A stretch of 64,000 nucleotides of DNA from Celeribacter sp. PS-C1 (GTDB lineage: Bacteria; Pseudomonadota; Alphaproteobacteria; Rhodobacterales; Rhodobacteraceae), in the NCBI RefSeq assembly GCF_019429625.1, contig NZ_JAHXRW010000005.1, forward strand, positions 238,458 to 302,457, given 5' to 3'. This document shows positions 55,442 to 64,000 of the stretch, one piece after another (position 1 is the first letter of the stretch; each line of letters begins with the position of its first letter). The position numbers were made by a program, and so were the translations under genes. The notes below the pieces were generated by a model. It had not been told where the DNA came from, searched no databases, and saw only the letters and a list, made by a program, of their open reading frames with translations.

Positions 55442-57544
55442 TTACGCGGGCTCGTTTGCGTCCTGCAAAAGCCGTTTGTGTTTGCGCATCTCCGTGAGGG
55501 CGTCGCCAAAAGTGTGGATGCCTTTTTCCTCGGCCATGCGCAGCAGTTTGATAAACACATCCGCCGTTGCAATCGTGTCGCCCATGGCTGTGTGACGTGC
55601 CTCGGGCGGGATTTTGACGCCGAGACGTTTGGAGATCGCGTCGAGTGTGTGTTCTTCGGATTGGCCGAAAACGATAGCAGACAAAAGCACGGTGTCGAGC
55701 ACCGGGTTGGTGAACTTTACCCCGATCCCGGCCTCATGACGGCGCAGGAATTCCAAATCGAAAGGCGCGTTGTGGGCGACTAGAACGGCACCCCGGGCAA
55801 AGCTATGAAGCTGCCGCCCGGCCACATCGATCTTGGGCGCGTCCTTGACCATGGCGTTGGTGATATGGTGCACTTCGGTGGCCGATTTCGGGATATTGCG
55901 CCCGGGGTTCACGAGCAGGTCGAGCGCTTCGTTCTCAATCACTTTGCTGTTCACGACACGGAGGGCCGCGATCTGGCAAATCTCGTCGCCTTGGGATGGC
56001 AATAGCCCGGTGGTTTCCGTGTCGAAGACCACATAGGACAGCTCCGAGAGCGGCGTTTCCATCAGCTCTTTCGGCGGTGTTTTCAACAAGAGATCAAAGT
56101 CATAAGTTACGGCGCGGCGGCCATCGCCCAAGGTGCGCCGCAAACGGCGCGCTTCGCGGATCGGCAGTTTGAGAACAGCACGGGAAGCGCGTCCGAATTC
56201 GGGCCAGATTTCCGTGCCATGGGCTTCTAAAATGTCGCGACCGCTCATATCGACGAGGCCCACATCGAGAGTTTCGGAGAGCCAGCTTTCCAACAGATCA
56301 ACCGACAAGGGATCGCCACTCCAACCGAGCGCCAGCATCGCACCGCCGCCTTCGTCGCGGCTGATCAGAAAAGACAGCGCGCGACCGCCAGTGCGGGTGA
56401 TGTGGCGGGCGATATGGGACAGAAGCGTGATGATCTGAACCGCATCCAAGGTGAGCGCCATGGCGTCGGAAGCATCGGCGATCAAGGCGATGTCATCCTG
56501 TTGCAACTGCGCGCTGAGCGCATCGCAAAGCTCGGCGCTGCGCACCTGTGCCATCGGCCACCAGTTTGCTTTTCCGGCCTCATATTCTTCATCGAGCTTT
56601 GCGATCACGCCGGTAAGTTTCTCCATCTCATCGACAAGTGCTGCGTCCAGGCGCGGATCGCTGCGCAAATTGTCATCCATTGTGCGTGCGGCCAGCGTGG
56701 TTTGCAGCGAGGCGATGGAGGGGCGCAGAGTGGCAAAGAGACGCGACAGAAGCTTTTCACGTTCGGCATGCACCGTGAGATCAGAGGTCACATCATCCAG
56801 CGTCAGCACATAGGGTGGGGTGATGTCACCTTCGTCCGGGGCGTGCATCAGGCGCATGCGCGCAGAGAGCACTTCGCCGCCATGTGTGGTGGCAACCGTG
56901 AGCGGCAGCACATGTCCATCTCCACCTTCGCCAGCGCAGAGCCGGGCATAGGCGGATTGAATCGGGCGGGCTCGTAGGAAATCGAAGATCGAATGATCGA
57001 GACCGGGCGCATGATCGGCAGACATGAGATCGGCGGCTGCACCATTGTAGAATGCGATCTTGTGATGACCGGACACAAGCACAATCCCAAGCGGCATCTC
57101 GGCGGAGAGAGCCGTGAGTTTCTCTTTTTCCTCGATGAGCCGCGTGGTCTCCTGAGCAACGCTTTCGGCCAGTTTGTTGCGCGTTGCGGTGAGGTTTTCC
57201 GTCACCGCGCGGGCAGCGGGGGCCAGGTCGCCCAGATAACGCGCGGTTTTTTCATCCAAAGAGTCCTCAACATCGGCATGCGCCCGGGCGAGCATCCCAC
57301 CCGCAAGCCGCTGAATCGGGCGGGCGAGATGTTCGTCGAAAAGGAACCAGACCCAAGCGACCACGGCTAAAGTGGCAAAGCCCGCGATCACACCGGCAAA
57401 GACAAAACCGTCGATGGCCTCGGGGTCGTCCATCCGGGCAAAGCCGAGGTAGAGCCCGACCGTTTCTCCGGAGATCGCGACGACCGCGAGAAAGGCGAAA
57501 AACAAAAAGACCCGAAGTCGCAAAGACCAATGCTCAACTTTCAT
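55442..57544 (-). CDS. Membrane PAS pseudokinase fused to DEDDh exonuclease
   Basis: 700 aa from ATG 57544 (AAGGAGG upstream). Two membrane segments (about 11-35, 46-69), a HAMP-like linker, a PAS domain (about 143-252), a degenerate kinase region (about 258-480), then a DnaQ-like 3'-5' exonuclease at about 503-690 with all DEDDh residues: D508, E510 (FDTETTGL), D596 (NAPFD), H651 and D656 (HTAMGD). The kinase region has no phospho-acceptor histidine (LRPSIASLQ) and no clear ATP-binding boxes. It overlaps the response-regulator stop and sits in the acetate cluster. Confidence 0.88.
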   Translation of the reverse strand: MKVEHWSLRLRVFLFFAFLAVVAISGETVGLYLGFARMDDPEAIDGFVFAGVIAGFATLAVVAWVWFLFDEHLARPIQRLAGGMLARAHADVEDSLDEKTARYLGDLAPAARAVTENLTATRNKLAESVAQETTRLIEEKEKLTALSAEMPLGIVLVSGHHKIAFYNGAAADLMSADHAPGLDHSIFDFLRARPIQSAYARLCAGEGGDGHVLPLTVATTHGGEVLSARMRLMHAPDEGDITPPYVLTLDDVTSDLTVHAEREKLLSRLFATLRPSIASLQTTLAARTMDDNLRSDPRLDAALVDEMEKLTGVIAKLDEEYEAGKANWWPMAQVRSAELCDALSAQLQQDDIALIADASDAMALTLDAVQIITLLSHIARHITRTGGRALSFLISRDEGGGAMLALGWSGDPLSVDLLESWLSETLDVGLVDMSGRDILEAHGTEIWPEFGRASRAVLKLPIREARRLRRTLGDGRRAVTYDFDLLLKTPPKELMETPLSELSYVVFDTETTGLLPSQGDEICQIAALRVVNSKVIENEALDLLVNPGRNIPKSATEVHHITNAMVKDAPKIDVAGRQLHSFARGAVLVAHNAPFDLEFLRRHEAGIGVKFTNPVLDTVLLSAIVFGQSEEHTLDAISKRLGVKIPPEARHTAMGDTIATADVFIKLLRMAEEKGIHTFGDALTEMRKHKRLLQDANEPA

Positions 57545-57923
57545 GCGAACCTCCTTCGGACCATTTGGCAACGGCGCTCAACAGATCATCCATGCCAAAG
57601 GGTTTCGTCAAAAATGCATTTGCGCCCATGGCCACGCCCTTGCGCTGTTCGGCTTTGGAAGCGCGCGCCGACATCATGAGGACGGGTGTATGGGCCAATT
57701 CGGGATCGCGGCGCAGGCGTTGACAGACCTCATAGCCCGACAGCCCCGGAAGTGTCACATCAAGGAGCACGAGATCGGGCTTTTGCGCGCGGATGTTGGG
57801 GAGGGCCTGATCGCCACGGGACACGCGCAAAAGCTCATAGCCTGCGCGGCCCAGTAAAACTTCGATGGCGATGGCGATATTGTCCTCATCCTCGACCAGA
57901 AGGATGCGCTTTTGATCTGCCAT
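57534..57923 (-). CDS. Single-domain response regulator
   Basis: 129 aa, receiver domain only. Acidic pocket E11-D12, phospho-acceptor D55 in VLLDVTLPG, switch Ser/Thr in LMMSARAS and Lys in FLTKPFG. No output domain. Overlaps the PAS-exonuclease gene by 11 bp, so the two are probably made together, although that protein lacks a usable phospho-histidine; a separate kinase may phosphorylate it. Confidence 0.9.
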   Translation of the reverse strand: MADQKRILLVEDEDNIAIAIEVLLGRAGYELLRVSRGDQALPNIRAQKPDLVLLDVTLPGLSGYEVCQRLRRDPELAHTPVLMMSARASKAEQRKGVAMGANAFLTKPFGMDDLLSAVAKWSEGGSHES

Positions 57924-57950
57924 ATGTTTCCTCCTCCCCTCGAATGACGT

Positions 57951-58454
57951 TTACCTCAAGTCATCGCAAGCCGTGCGCAAGATCGGGTCATTCTCGTTCA
58001 TGTCATACCATGTGGCGCCCGACAGATCGCCCTCCGGCAAGCCAACGGTATCGGCGCGGCGCGACATCAGGCAATCGAAAGCCACGGGCACGATGGCGCT
58101 CTCGGACCGGCGCGCCAAAAGATACATGTCGGTTTCCACCATAGCGCCGTCGACCTTGGCGTCCGCTTTGTCGAGCGCGATAAATTGTGTGGTGACTGGG
58201 AAAACAAAGGTCCAGGGGCGCCAAATCTGGCGCTTGTCGACCGTCATAGCGACCACTTTACTCTCGCCAAGCCCTTGTTCTGCGCGTGAAAACCACGAGT
58301 AATCGGACCAGATCGTAAAGGCCAGCATCGAAAGACCGGCCGCGGCGGGCATCGCCCATTTGGGCATCGGTAAACGCAGCAATTTTTGCAGCGCAAGGAT
58401 GATCCCGGCGGCCCCGACGCCTGCGGAAATGGTGGCGATGAATTCGAGAAGCAT
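57951..58454 (-). CDS. Membrane protein of unknown function
   Basis: 167 aa. Two hydrophobic segments (IATISAGVGAAGIILALQ; WAMPAAAGLSMLAFTIW) then a periplasmic domain of about 115 residues with two cysteines (VAFDCLMS; RTACDDL). No family recognised. Lies between the cNMP/CBS/DUF294 gene and the response regulator, all on one strand, so probably part of the acetate operon. Confidence 0.75.
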   Translation of the reverse strand: MLLEFIATISAGVGAAGIILALQKLLRLPMPKWAMPAAAGLSMLAFTIWSDYSWFSRAEQGLGESKVVAMTVDKRQIWRPWTFVFPVTTQFIALDKADAKVDGAMVETDMYLLARRSESAIVPVAFDCLMSRRADTVGLPEGDLSGATWYDMNENDPILRTACDDLR

Positions 58455-58471
58455 GGGTTTGACCCTTTTTG

Positions 58472-60289
58472 TTATGAGCGCGCGGAGCTTGATCCGAGCG
58501 AAGATTGCATGGTGCGCACGATGACGAAAGCATCGCGCAGGTGAGAGCGCTCGAACGCCGGAATCGCCGAGGGGCTCAGGAAATTGTCGGGCTTTTGACC
58601 GATGCGGACCTGTTCGGCCTGATGTTCAAGGCGGGCGGTGGCGATCATGTCGTAGGCGGCCAAGAGGTCCTTTCCGCCGGTCTCGGAAATTACCCCGGCC
58701 TCAATCGCGCCTTCGATCCGCGCGCGGGTGTTGGCCACAGAGAGCTTGCCCTGAAGCGCATAAACACGACCGAGATCGACGATGGGGACGACACCGTTGG
58801 CTTTCATATCAAGCTGATTGCGATGCTCGCCGGATTTGATCGTCGCAAAGCCCCTGAGCAGACCCAGAGGCGGCGTGTGTTTCAAAGAGTTCGAAATCAT
58901 ATGCGCGACGAAAATAGAATTCTTCGCGGCCGCATCCAGCGCGGTTTTCTGCAACGGTTTGAAGAGGCTCTCGTCGCCCGCGATGGGGCGGAGGTCATAC
59001 ATAACGGAGGCCAGCATCTGCGCCTCATTGTCGGGTGCCGCGATCCATTTGTTGAAATAGCCTTCCCAAACCGAGAGGCGTTGGCACCAGCGGTCCGCCA
59101 TAGCCATCATGTCGCCCGGACAATAGACATAGCCGCAGGCGTCCAACCCGTCGCAGACAAAGCGCGCGAATTTGCGGAAATACTCCATGTCGGCGTCGGT
59201 TGCCGCGTTGTCGATGATCAGGCAATTGTCCTGATCCGAGACGCCGGTTTGTTCGCGTCGACCTTGGGACCCGCAGGCGGCCCAGAGGTATGGCACTGGG
59301 GCGGGGCCGAATTCCTCTTCTGCCATTTTGAGCAAGCGCCGCGTGACGATGTCGGCAATGTCGGTGATCTTGCGTGTCACCACATCATGGGCCAGATGGC
59401 TGCCGACGAGCTGCATGAGAAACTCGGGCAGGCGCGCGGTGACGGCGGCCATATCGGCGATGCTTTCGGCTTTGCTCAGATCAAAGACCATCTGGGTCTG
59501 GCTCGATCCAAAGAACCGGGTGATGTCGGTCTGGGTGACCATGCCGACCAGCTTGCCGCCCTCGACGATGGGCAAATGCCCGATGTGGTTCTCCAGCATG
59601 ACGTGGATCACATCGGTGCCAAGCGCGCCGGGCGTGAGCGTGATCGGGTCTTTCGCCATGATGGTGGCAACAGGCAGGGCCGTGTCACGGCCTTCGGCCA
59701 AGACCTTGTTCGTCATGTCGCGCACGGTGACGAGGCCCAAAAGGCGCTCGCCCTCGGTCACCGCGACCGAGGAAACCTTCTCGTCGCGCATCAGTCGGGC
59801 GCAATCCGCAATCGTCGAGCTTTCCGCACAGGTCACCGGCGCCTTCGCCATGAGATCGGAGACATGTTGCGTCATCAGGCCCGATGCGGATTTCGGACGG
59901 GCCTGGCCGCGGTTGAAATAGCGGGCAAATTCGGGGTTTGCGGCCACTTCGGATTTGAAGGCCTCGGGCGTGAGCAAAAGGATCGTGCAGGCAGAAGCTG
60001 CGGTCGCCGTTGTCGCCGCCACGCCATCGCGCAACAGCCCGCGCTCGCCAAAATGGTTCGACTTCTGCAACAGCGACATCTGCGCGCCATTGGCGTCGGT
60101 GATTTCGACGGAGCCTTCCTTGATCAGATAGAGACCTTCAAGCAATTCGCCGTGGGCGTAGATTACCTCGCCCTCGGAATAGGTTTTGCGCGAAAAACCG
60201 GTCGCAAGCTCGACCAAGTCGTCTTTCGGCAGCACGTCATAGGGGTGGGTGATTTGCAGAAAGTCGATGATCTTGGATGTGGCGCTCAT
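58472..60289 (-). CDS. cNMP-binding / CBS / DUF294 nucleotidyltransferase-like protein
   Basis: 605 aa from ATG 60289 (GAGAGG upstream). Cyclic-nucleotide-binding domain (about 10-120, GEVIYAHGELLEGLYLIKEG), paired CBS domains (about 150-270), a DUF294 nucleotidyltransferase-like domain with GSQGRREQTGVSDQDN (G-S...D-x-D), and the DUF294 C-terminal helical domain. The same architecture accompanies acetate symporters in many proteobacteria; a signalling or uridylyltransferase role is proposed for the family but not established. Confidence 0.88.
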   Translation of the reverse strand: MSATSKIIDFLQITHPYDVLPKDDLVELATGFSRKTYSEGEVIYAHGELLEGLYLIKEGSVEITDANGAQMSLLQKSNHFGERGLLRDGVAATTATAASACTILLLTPEAFKSEVAANPEFARYFNRGQARPKSASGLMTQHVSDLMAKAPVTCAESSTIADCARLMRDEKVSSVAVTEGERLLGLVTVRDMTNKVLAEGRDTALPVATIMAKDPITLTPGALGTDVIHVMLENHIGHLPIVEGGKLVGMVTQTDITRFFGSSQTQMVFDLSKAESIADMAAVTARLPEFLMQLVGSHLAHDVVTRKITDIADIVTRRLLKMAEEEFGPAPVPYLWAACGSQGRREQTGVSDQDNCLIIDNAATDADMEYFRKFARFVCDGLDACGYVYCPGDMMAMADRWCQRLSVWEGYFNKWIAAPDNEAQMLASVMYDLRPIAGDESLFKPLQKTALDAAAKNSIFVAHMISNSLKHTPPLGLLRGFATIKSGEHRNQLDMKANGVVPIVDLGRVYALQGKLSVANTRARIEGAIEAGVISETGGKDLLAAYDMIATARLEHQAEQVRIGQKPDNFLSPSAIPAFERSHLRDAFVIVRTMQSSLGSSSARS

Positions 60290-60314
60290 CGCGGGCCTCT
60301 CGGGAAAAGCGGTT

Positions 60315-60347
60315 AAAAAAGGGCGCGGAAGATGACCTCCCGCGCCC
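60315..60347 (-). terminator. Intrinsic terminator after symporter gene
   Basis: On the minus strand GGGCGCGG / CCGCGCCC (8 bp, 11-nt loop) is followed by TTTTTT. It lies between the symporter stop and the cNMP gene start, so the downstream genes may be expressed less or from their own promoter. Confidence 0.82.
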
Positions 60348-60389
60348 AATATGAAGATGGACTGGCGGTGACGCCAGCCCAAACCTTTT

Positions 60390-62129
60390 TTAGTGGTCGA
60401 CGGCTCCCCCAGCACCGCGCGGGATGCGGACGCTTTCGACCAGCTCCTGGATTTCCACCGGCGGCTCATCCGTGGCGTTGGACACCACATAGGCCACGAC
60501 GAAGTTCACCAGAGCACCGATGGACCCGAAGGAGGTCGATTTGATCGACAGCAGAAGCGGATCGCTGTCGTCAAAGGAGTTGGTGCCCGGGATGAAGAAC
60601 CAGCCTTTGTGGAGGAAGATGTAGACAACCGTCACAGCGAGACCAGCAATCATGCCTGCCACGGCGCCCTTGTTGTTGACGCGCTTCGAGAAGATGCCCA
60701 TCAGGAGTGCCGGGAAGATCGACGATGCTGCCAGACCGAAGGCGAGAGCCACGGTTTGTGCCGCAAAGCCCGGAGGGTTGAGGCCCAGGTAAGTCGCGAT
60801 CACGATGGCCACGGCCATGGAGACACGTGCCGACATCAGTTCGCCTTTTTCCGAGATCGACGGATTGATCTGCGACTTGATGAGGTCGTGAGAGACAGCG
60901 GAAGAGATCGCCATCAAGAGACCCGCAGCGGTGGAAAGTGCGGCAGCGAGACCACCGGCAGCGACCAGTGCGATCACCCAACCCGGCAGGTTTGCGATTT
61001 CCGGGTTTGCCAGCGTGATGATGTCGCGGTTCACGGTGAGTTCGTTTTCGGCAGAGCCGTTGTACTCGATCAGACCGTTGCCGTTCTTGTCATCAAAGCC
61101 AAGCAGGCCGGTTTGCTCCCAGTTGCGCACCCAGTCGAGGCTTTCACTGTTCTCGATCGCGTCGAGGGACACAGCTTCGCTCTGTGTGCCGTTCGGGTAG
61201 AAGGTGTCGATCAGGTTCACGCGAGCCATGGCGCCCACAGCCGGAGCGGTGAGATACAGAAGCGCGATGAACACAAGCGCCCAACCGGCAGAAGAACGGG
61301 CATCCGCCACGGTCGGCACGGTGAAGAAGCGCACGATCACGTGCGGCAGACCTGCGGTGCCGATCATCAGGGACACGGTGAACAGGAACATGTTGAGCGT
61401 GGTGTCGGTCTGACGGGTGTATTCCGCAAAGCCGAGATCTTCGAGCATGCCGTTCAGCGTCTCGAGGATCGGCAGACCGGTGGATTTCGCGTCTGCGAAC
61501 AGGCCAAGCGGCGGGATCGGGTTGCCGGTCAGCTTGAGCGAGATGAAGATCGCCGGAATGGTGTAGGCGGTGATCAACACGACGTATTGTGCCACCTGCG
61601 TGTAGGTGATGCCTTTCATGCCGCCGATGACGGCGTAGAAGAACACGATGGCCGCACCAATCAGAAGACCGGTGGTGTTGTCCACTTCGAGGAAGCGCGA
61701 GAACGCGACGCCGACGCCGGTCATCTGGCCAATCACGTAGGTCAGGGACGCGGTGATGAGACAGATCACAGCCACGGTGCGGGCCGTTTGGCTGTAGAAA
61801 CGGTCGCCGATGAACTCGGGCACGGTGAACTTGCCGAATTTACGCAGGTAAGGCGCGATCAGCATGGCGAGCAGCACGTAGCCGCCGGTCCAACCCATCA
61901 GGTAGGCCGAGGTGTTGTAGCCGCCGAAAGAGATGATCCCCGCCATGGAGATAAAGGAGGCCGCAGACATCCAGTCCGCGCCCGTGGCCATGCCGTTGAC
62001 GACGGGGTGCACGCCCCGGCCAGCCGCATAGAATTCAGATGTGGAACCCGCGCGGGCCCAGATCGCGATACCGATGTAGAGCGCAAAGGTCGCGCCCACA
62101 ACGATAAGGTTGAGGGTAAACTGATCCAT
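60390..62129 (-). CDS. Acetate-type sodium:solute symporter
   Basis: 579 aa, SSS family of the VC_2705/ActP-like group, about 13 membrane segments. Conserved blocks include FYAAGRGVHPVVNGMATGADWMSAASF and GGLAAALSTAAGLLMAISSAVSHD. An external loop encoded at about 61062-61097 contains DDKNGNGLIEYN, an EF-hand-like calcium loop. DUF4212 upstream is its usual small partner. With acs nearby, the substrate is probably acetate or another short carboxylate. Confidence 0.9.
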   Translation of the reverse strand: MDQFTLNLIVVGATFALYIGIAIWARAGSTSEFYAAGRGVHPVVNGMATGADWMSAASFISMAGIISFGGYNTSAYLMGWTGGYVLLAMLIAPYLRKFGKFTVPEFIGDRFYSQTARTVAVICLITASLTYVIGQMTGVGVAFSRFLEVDNTTGLLIGAAIVFFYAVIGGMKGITYTQVAQYVVLITAYTIPAIFISLKLTGNPIPPLGLFADAKSTGLPILETLNGMLEDLGFAEYTRQTDTTLNMFLFTVSLMIGTAGLPHVIVRFFTVPTVADARSSAGWALVFIALLYLTAPAVGAMARVNLIDTFYPNGTQSEAVSLDAIENSESLDWVRNWEQTGLLGFDDKNGNGLIEYNGSAENELTVNRDIITLANPEIANLPGWVIALVAAGGLAAALSTAAGLLMAISSAVSHDLIKSQINPSISEKGELMSARVSMAVAIVIATYLGLNPPGFAAQTVALAFGLAASSIFPALLMGIFSKRVNNKGAVAGMIAGLAVTVVYIFLHKGWFFIPGTNSFDDSDPLLLSIKSTSFGSIGALVNFVVAYVVSNATDEPPVEIQELVESVRIPRGAGGAVDH

Positions 62130-62141
62130 TGATGATGCTCC

Positions 62142-62399
62142 TTATTCGTCCACGCCGTGTTGCTTGTCGAGTTTGTTCATCTTCGCCGCGTAGGTGAAAA
62201 TGAGCACGAGGAACACTAGGATCGAGCCTTGCTGGGCGAACCAGAAGCCGAGATCCGTGCCGCCGATTTTAATGCCCGCAAGCATCGGGCGCAGCAGAAT
62301 GCCGAAGCCGAAAGAACAGATGAACCAAATCACCAAAGAGATGCCGATGATCCGCTTGTTCGCTGACCAATAGGCATTGTTTTCTGAATTATCCGCCAT
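62142..62399 (-). CDS. DUF4212 small membrane subunit
   Basis: 85 aa with two membrane segments (IGISLVIWFICSFGFGILL; FAQQGSILVFLVLIFTYAA). It is the small protein found immediately before VC_2705-type symporters and is thought to be a subunit. 12 bp before the symporter gene. Confidence 0.92.
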   Translation of the reverse strand: MADNSENNAYWSANKRIIGISLVIWFICSFGFGILLRPMLAGIKIGGTDLGFWFAQQGSILVFLVLIFTYAAKMNKLDKQHGVDE

Positions 62400-62548
62400 G
62401 AGTGCGGTCCTCCCTTTTGTCCCTAACCCGGGGTTTGTGAAAACCAGTCGGGTTTTTTAAGTCACGACCCCCGCCTCCTCGCGGGACCCGCCCTTTCTTG
62501 CCAGATCAGCCCAGATATCCGTTCCTGCCGGCTCCTTGGCTGAGAGGC

Positions 62549-62578
62549 GCATCACCCCTCATTTCGCGGGGGTGATGC
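62549..62578 (-). terminator. Hairpin after acs
   Basis: Perfect 10-bp stem GCATCACCCC / GGGGTGATGC with a 10-nt loop, 28 bp past the acs stop. There is no T-run on the minus strand, so a stabilising or factor-dependent 3' end is as likely as an intrinsic terminator. Confidence 0.5.
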
Positions 62579-62605
62579 TAATAGCCTACCATATCTGCGA
62601 AAATG

Positions 62606-64000
62606 TCACGCAGATTTTTGGTAAAGCGAATTCGCAATCAACTCGTCGACGACGGCTGGTTCTGCGAGTGTGGATGTGTCGCCCAGTGAGCCGGTGTCGT
62701 TCTCGGCGATTTTGCGCAGGATGCGGCGCATGATTTTGCCGGAGCGGGTTTTCGGAAGACCCGGGGCCCATTGGATGAAGTCCGGTTTGGCGATCGGGCC
62801 GATCTCTGTGCGGACCCATTTCTCCAGCTCGACCCGCAGCTCGTCGGTCGGTTCCACATCGTTCATCAAGGTCACATAGGCGTAGATGCCCTGGCCCTTG
62901 AGTTCATGCGGCATGCCGACGACCGCGGCTTCGGCGACCTTGGCGTGGGCGACGAGGGCGGATTCGACCTCGGCCGTGCCCATGCGGTGGCCGGAGACGT
63001 TGATCACATCGTCGACGCGGCCGGTGATCCAGTAGTAGCCATCCGCGTCGCGGCGGCAGCCGTCGCCGGAGAAGTAATAGCCTTTGTACTGCTGGAAATA
63101 GGTTTCCTGGAAGCGCTCGTGATCGCCCCAGACGGTGCGCATTTGGCCGGGCCAGGAGTCCTTGATGCAGAGCACGCCTTCGGTCTCGGTGTCGGTCATT
63201 TCCTCGCCGGTGGTGGCGTCCAGAATGACCGGCTGCACGCCGAAGAAGGGTTTCGTCGCGGAGCCCGGTTTGGTCGGAATTGCGCCCGGCAGCGGGGTCA
63301 ACAGGTGGCCACCGGTTTCGGTCTGCCACCAGGTGTCGACGATGGGGCAGTTTCCTTTGCCGACGACCTCATTGTACCAGTTCCAGGCCTCCGGGTTGAT
63401 CGGTTCGCCGACGGTGCCCAGGAGTTTGAGCGAGGACAGGTCGTATTTCTCGACCCATTCGTTGCCCTGTCCCATGAGCGAGCGCAGTGCAGTCGGTGCG
63501 GTGTAGAACTGGTTGACCTTATGCTTTTCGCAAACGGCCCAGAAGCGGCCCGCGTCGGGGTAGGTCGGCACGCCTTCGAACATCACGGTGGTGGCGCCGT
63601 TGGCGAGCGGACCGTAGACGATGTAGCTGTGGCCTGTGACCCAGCCGACGTCGGCGGTGCACCAGAAGACGTCGCCGTCGTGGTAGTCGAAGACGTATTT
63701 ATGAGTGAGGGCTGCATAGGCGAGATAGCCGCCGGAGCTGTGCACGACGCCCTTCGGTTTGCCCGTAGAGCCGGAGGTGTAGAGGATGAAGAGCGGATCT
63801 TCGGCGTTCATCGGACGCGGCGGGCAATCAGGAGACGCGTGCTCCATCAGGTATTTGACGTCGACATCGCGACCCTGCACCCAGGAGATCTGGTCGCCGG
63901 TGTGCTTGACGACGAGGCAACGGACCTTGTCCGAGCAGTGCAGCAGGGCGGCGTCGGTGTTGGCCTTCAACGGCGTGCGACGGCCGCCGCGCGGCGCTGT
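62606..64000 (-). CDS. acs: Acetyl-CoA synthetase, 5' end outside window
   Basis: 465 codons visible; the frame is open to the window edge ([14 protein letters not shown]), so the first third is missing. AMP-forming enzyme: phosphate loop [11 protein letters not shown], adenine-binding TWWQTETGG, hinge [15 protein letters not shown], and the catalytic, acetylation-regulated Lys in [11 protein letters not shown]. It activates acetate imported by the neighbouring symporter. Confidence 0.96.
   Translation of the reverse strand, partial: TAPRGGRRTPLKANTDAALLHCSDKVRCLVVKHTGDQISWVQGRDVDVKYLMEHASPDCPPRPMNAEDPLFILYTSGSTGKPKGVVHSSGGYLAYAALTHKYVFDYHDGDVFWCTADVGWVTGHSYIVYGPLANGATTVMFEGVPTYPDAGRFWAVCEKHKVNQFYTAPTALRSLMGQGNEWVEKYDLSSLKLLGTVGEPINPEAWNWYNEVVGKGNCPIVDTWWQTETGGHLLTPLPGAIPTKPGSATKPFFGVQPVILDATTGEEMTDTETEGVLCIKDSWPGQMRTVWGDHERFQETYFQQYKGYYFSGDGCRRDADGYYWITGRVDDVINVSGHRMGTAEVESALVAHAKVAEAAVVGMPHELKGQGIYAYVTLMNDVEPTDELRVELEKWVRTEIGPIAKPDFIQWAPGLPKTRSGKIMRRILRKIAENDTGSLGDTSTLAEPAVVDELIANSLYQKSA

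Noticed and set aside
60393..62132. 579-codon plus-strand frame mirroring the symporter
   Set aside because: Exact antisense of a conserved membrane protein; the translation is His/Asp/Gly-rich shadow sequence.

Overview
The window looks like a chromosomal segment of a marine Rhodobacteraceae (Roseobacter-group) alphaproteobacterium. The gene complement is typical of that group: urtABCDE, an nrdHIEF cluster under a B12 riboswitch, a puuD-type urate pathway, and an acetate cluster of acs, DUF4212, SSS symporter and cNMP/CBS/DUF294. GC-rich codon use also creates very long antisense open frames over most core genes. No species is claimed.

Layout. 1-1569: start of a membrane HAMP sensor that runs off the window. 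2.1-8.1 kb: urea ABC transporter operon urtABCDE. 8.2-15.6 kb: LacI-regulated sugar or compatible-solute ABC importer with a GH63-like glycosidase, closed by a bidirectional terminator. 15.6-19.7 kb: class Ib ribonucleotide reductase operon (nrdH, nrdI, nrdE, nrdF on the minus strand) led by a cobalamin riboswitch. 19.8-23.7 kb: pqiA (two genes)-pqiB-pqiC lipid-transport type operon. 23.8-28.2 kb: aromatic ring-cleavage operon with a LysR regulator and a CatM/BenM-type operator. 28.38-45.46 kb: a genomic island of about 17 kb inserted at the 3' end of tRNA-Met. 45.6-50.1 kb: urate/allantoin catabolism. 50.1-54.7 kb: galM, a degenerate DgoK homologue, copZ and copA. 54.8-64 kb: Nudix hydrolase and an acetate-uptake/regulation cluster, including a PAS pseudokinase fused to a DEDDh exonuclease, ending in a 5'-truncated acs.

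The island is the accessory part. Its ends carry an identical 12-bp direct repeat equal to the last 12 nt of the tRNA. It holds three different tyrosine recombinases plus a fragment of a fourth, and a set of genes that look like phage defence: a divergent cytosine methyltransferase / MORC-like GHKL ATPase / partner locus, two HNH-like proteins of the same type, an AbiJ-like protein translationally coupled to one of them, a 733-aa protein with a PD-(D/E)XK site, and a HExxH protein. The best candidate for an undescribed system is the ATPase-partner-methyltransferase locus at 28.7-32.3 kb, possibly with the HNH gene downstream.

Several modules connect. The urate pathway (PuuD, UraH, PuuE-UraD fusion, AllE, AllA) releases urea and glyoxylate, and UrtABCDE imports urea. 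The ring-cleavage operon shows a coherent LysR operator-promoter layout. Both ABC importers have a hairpin just after the binding-protein gene, which would favour excess binding protein.
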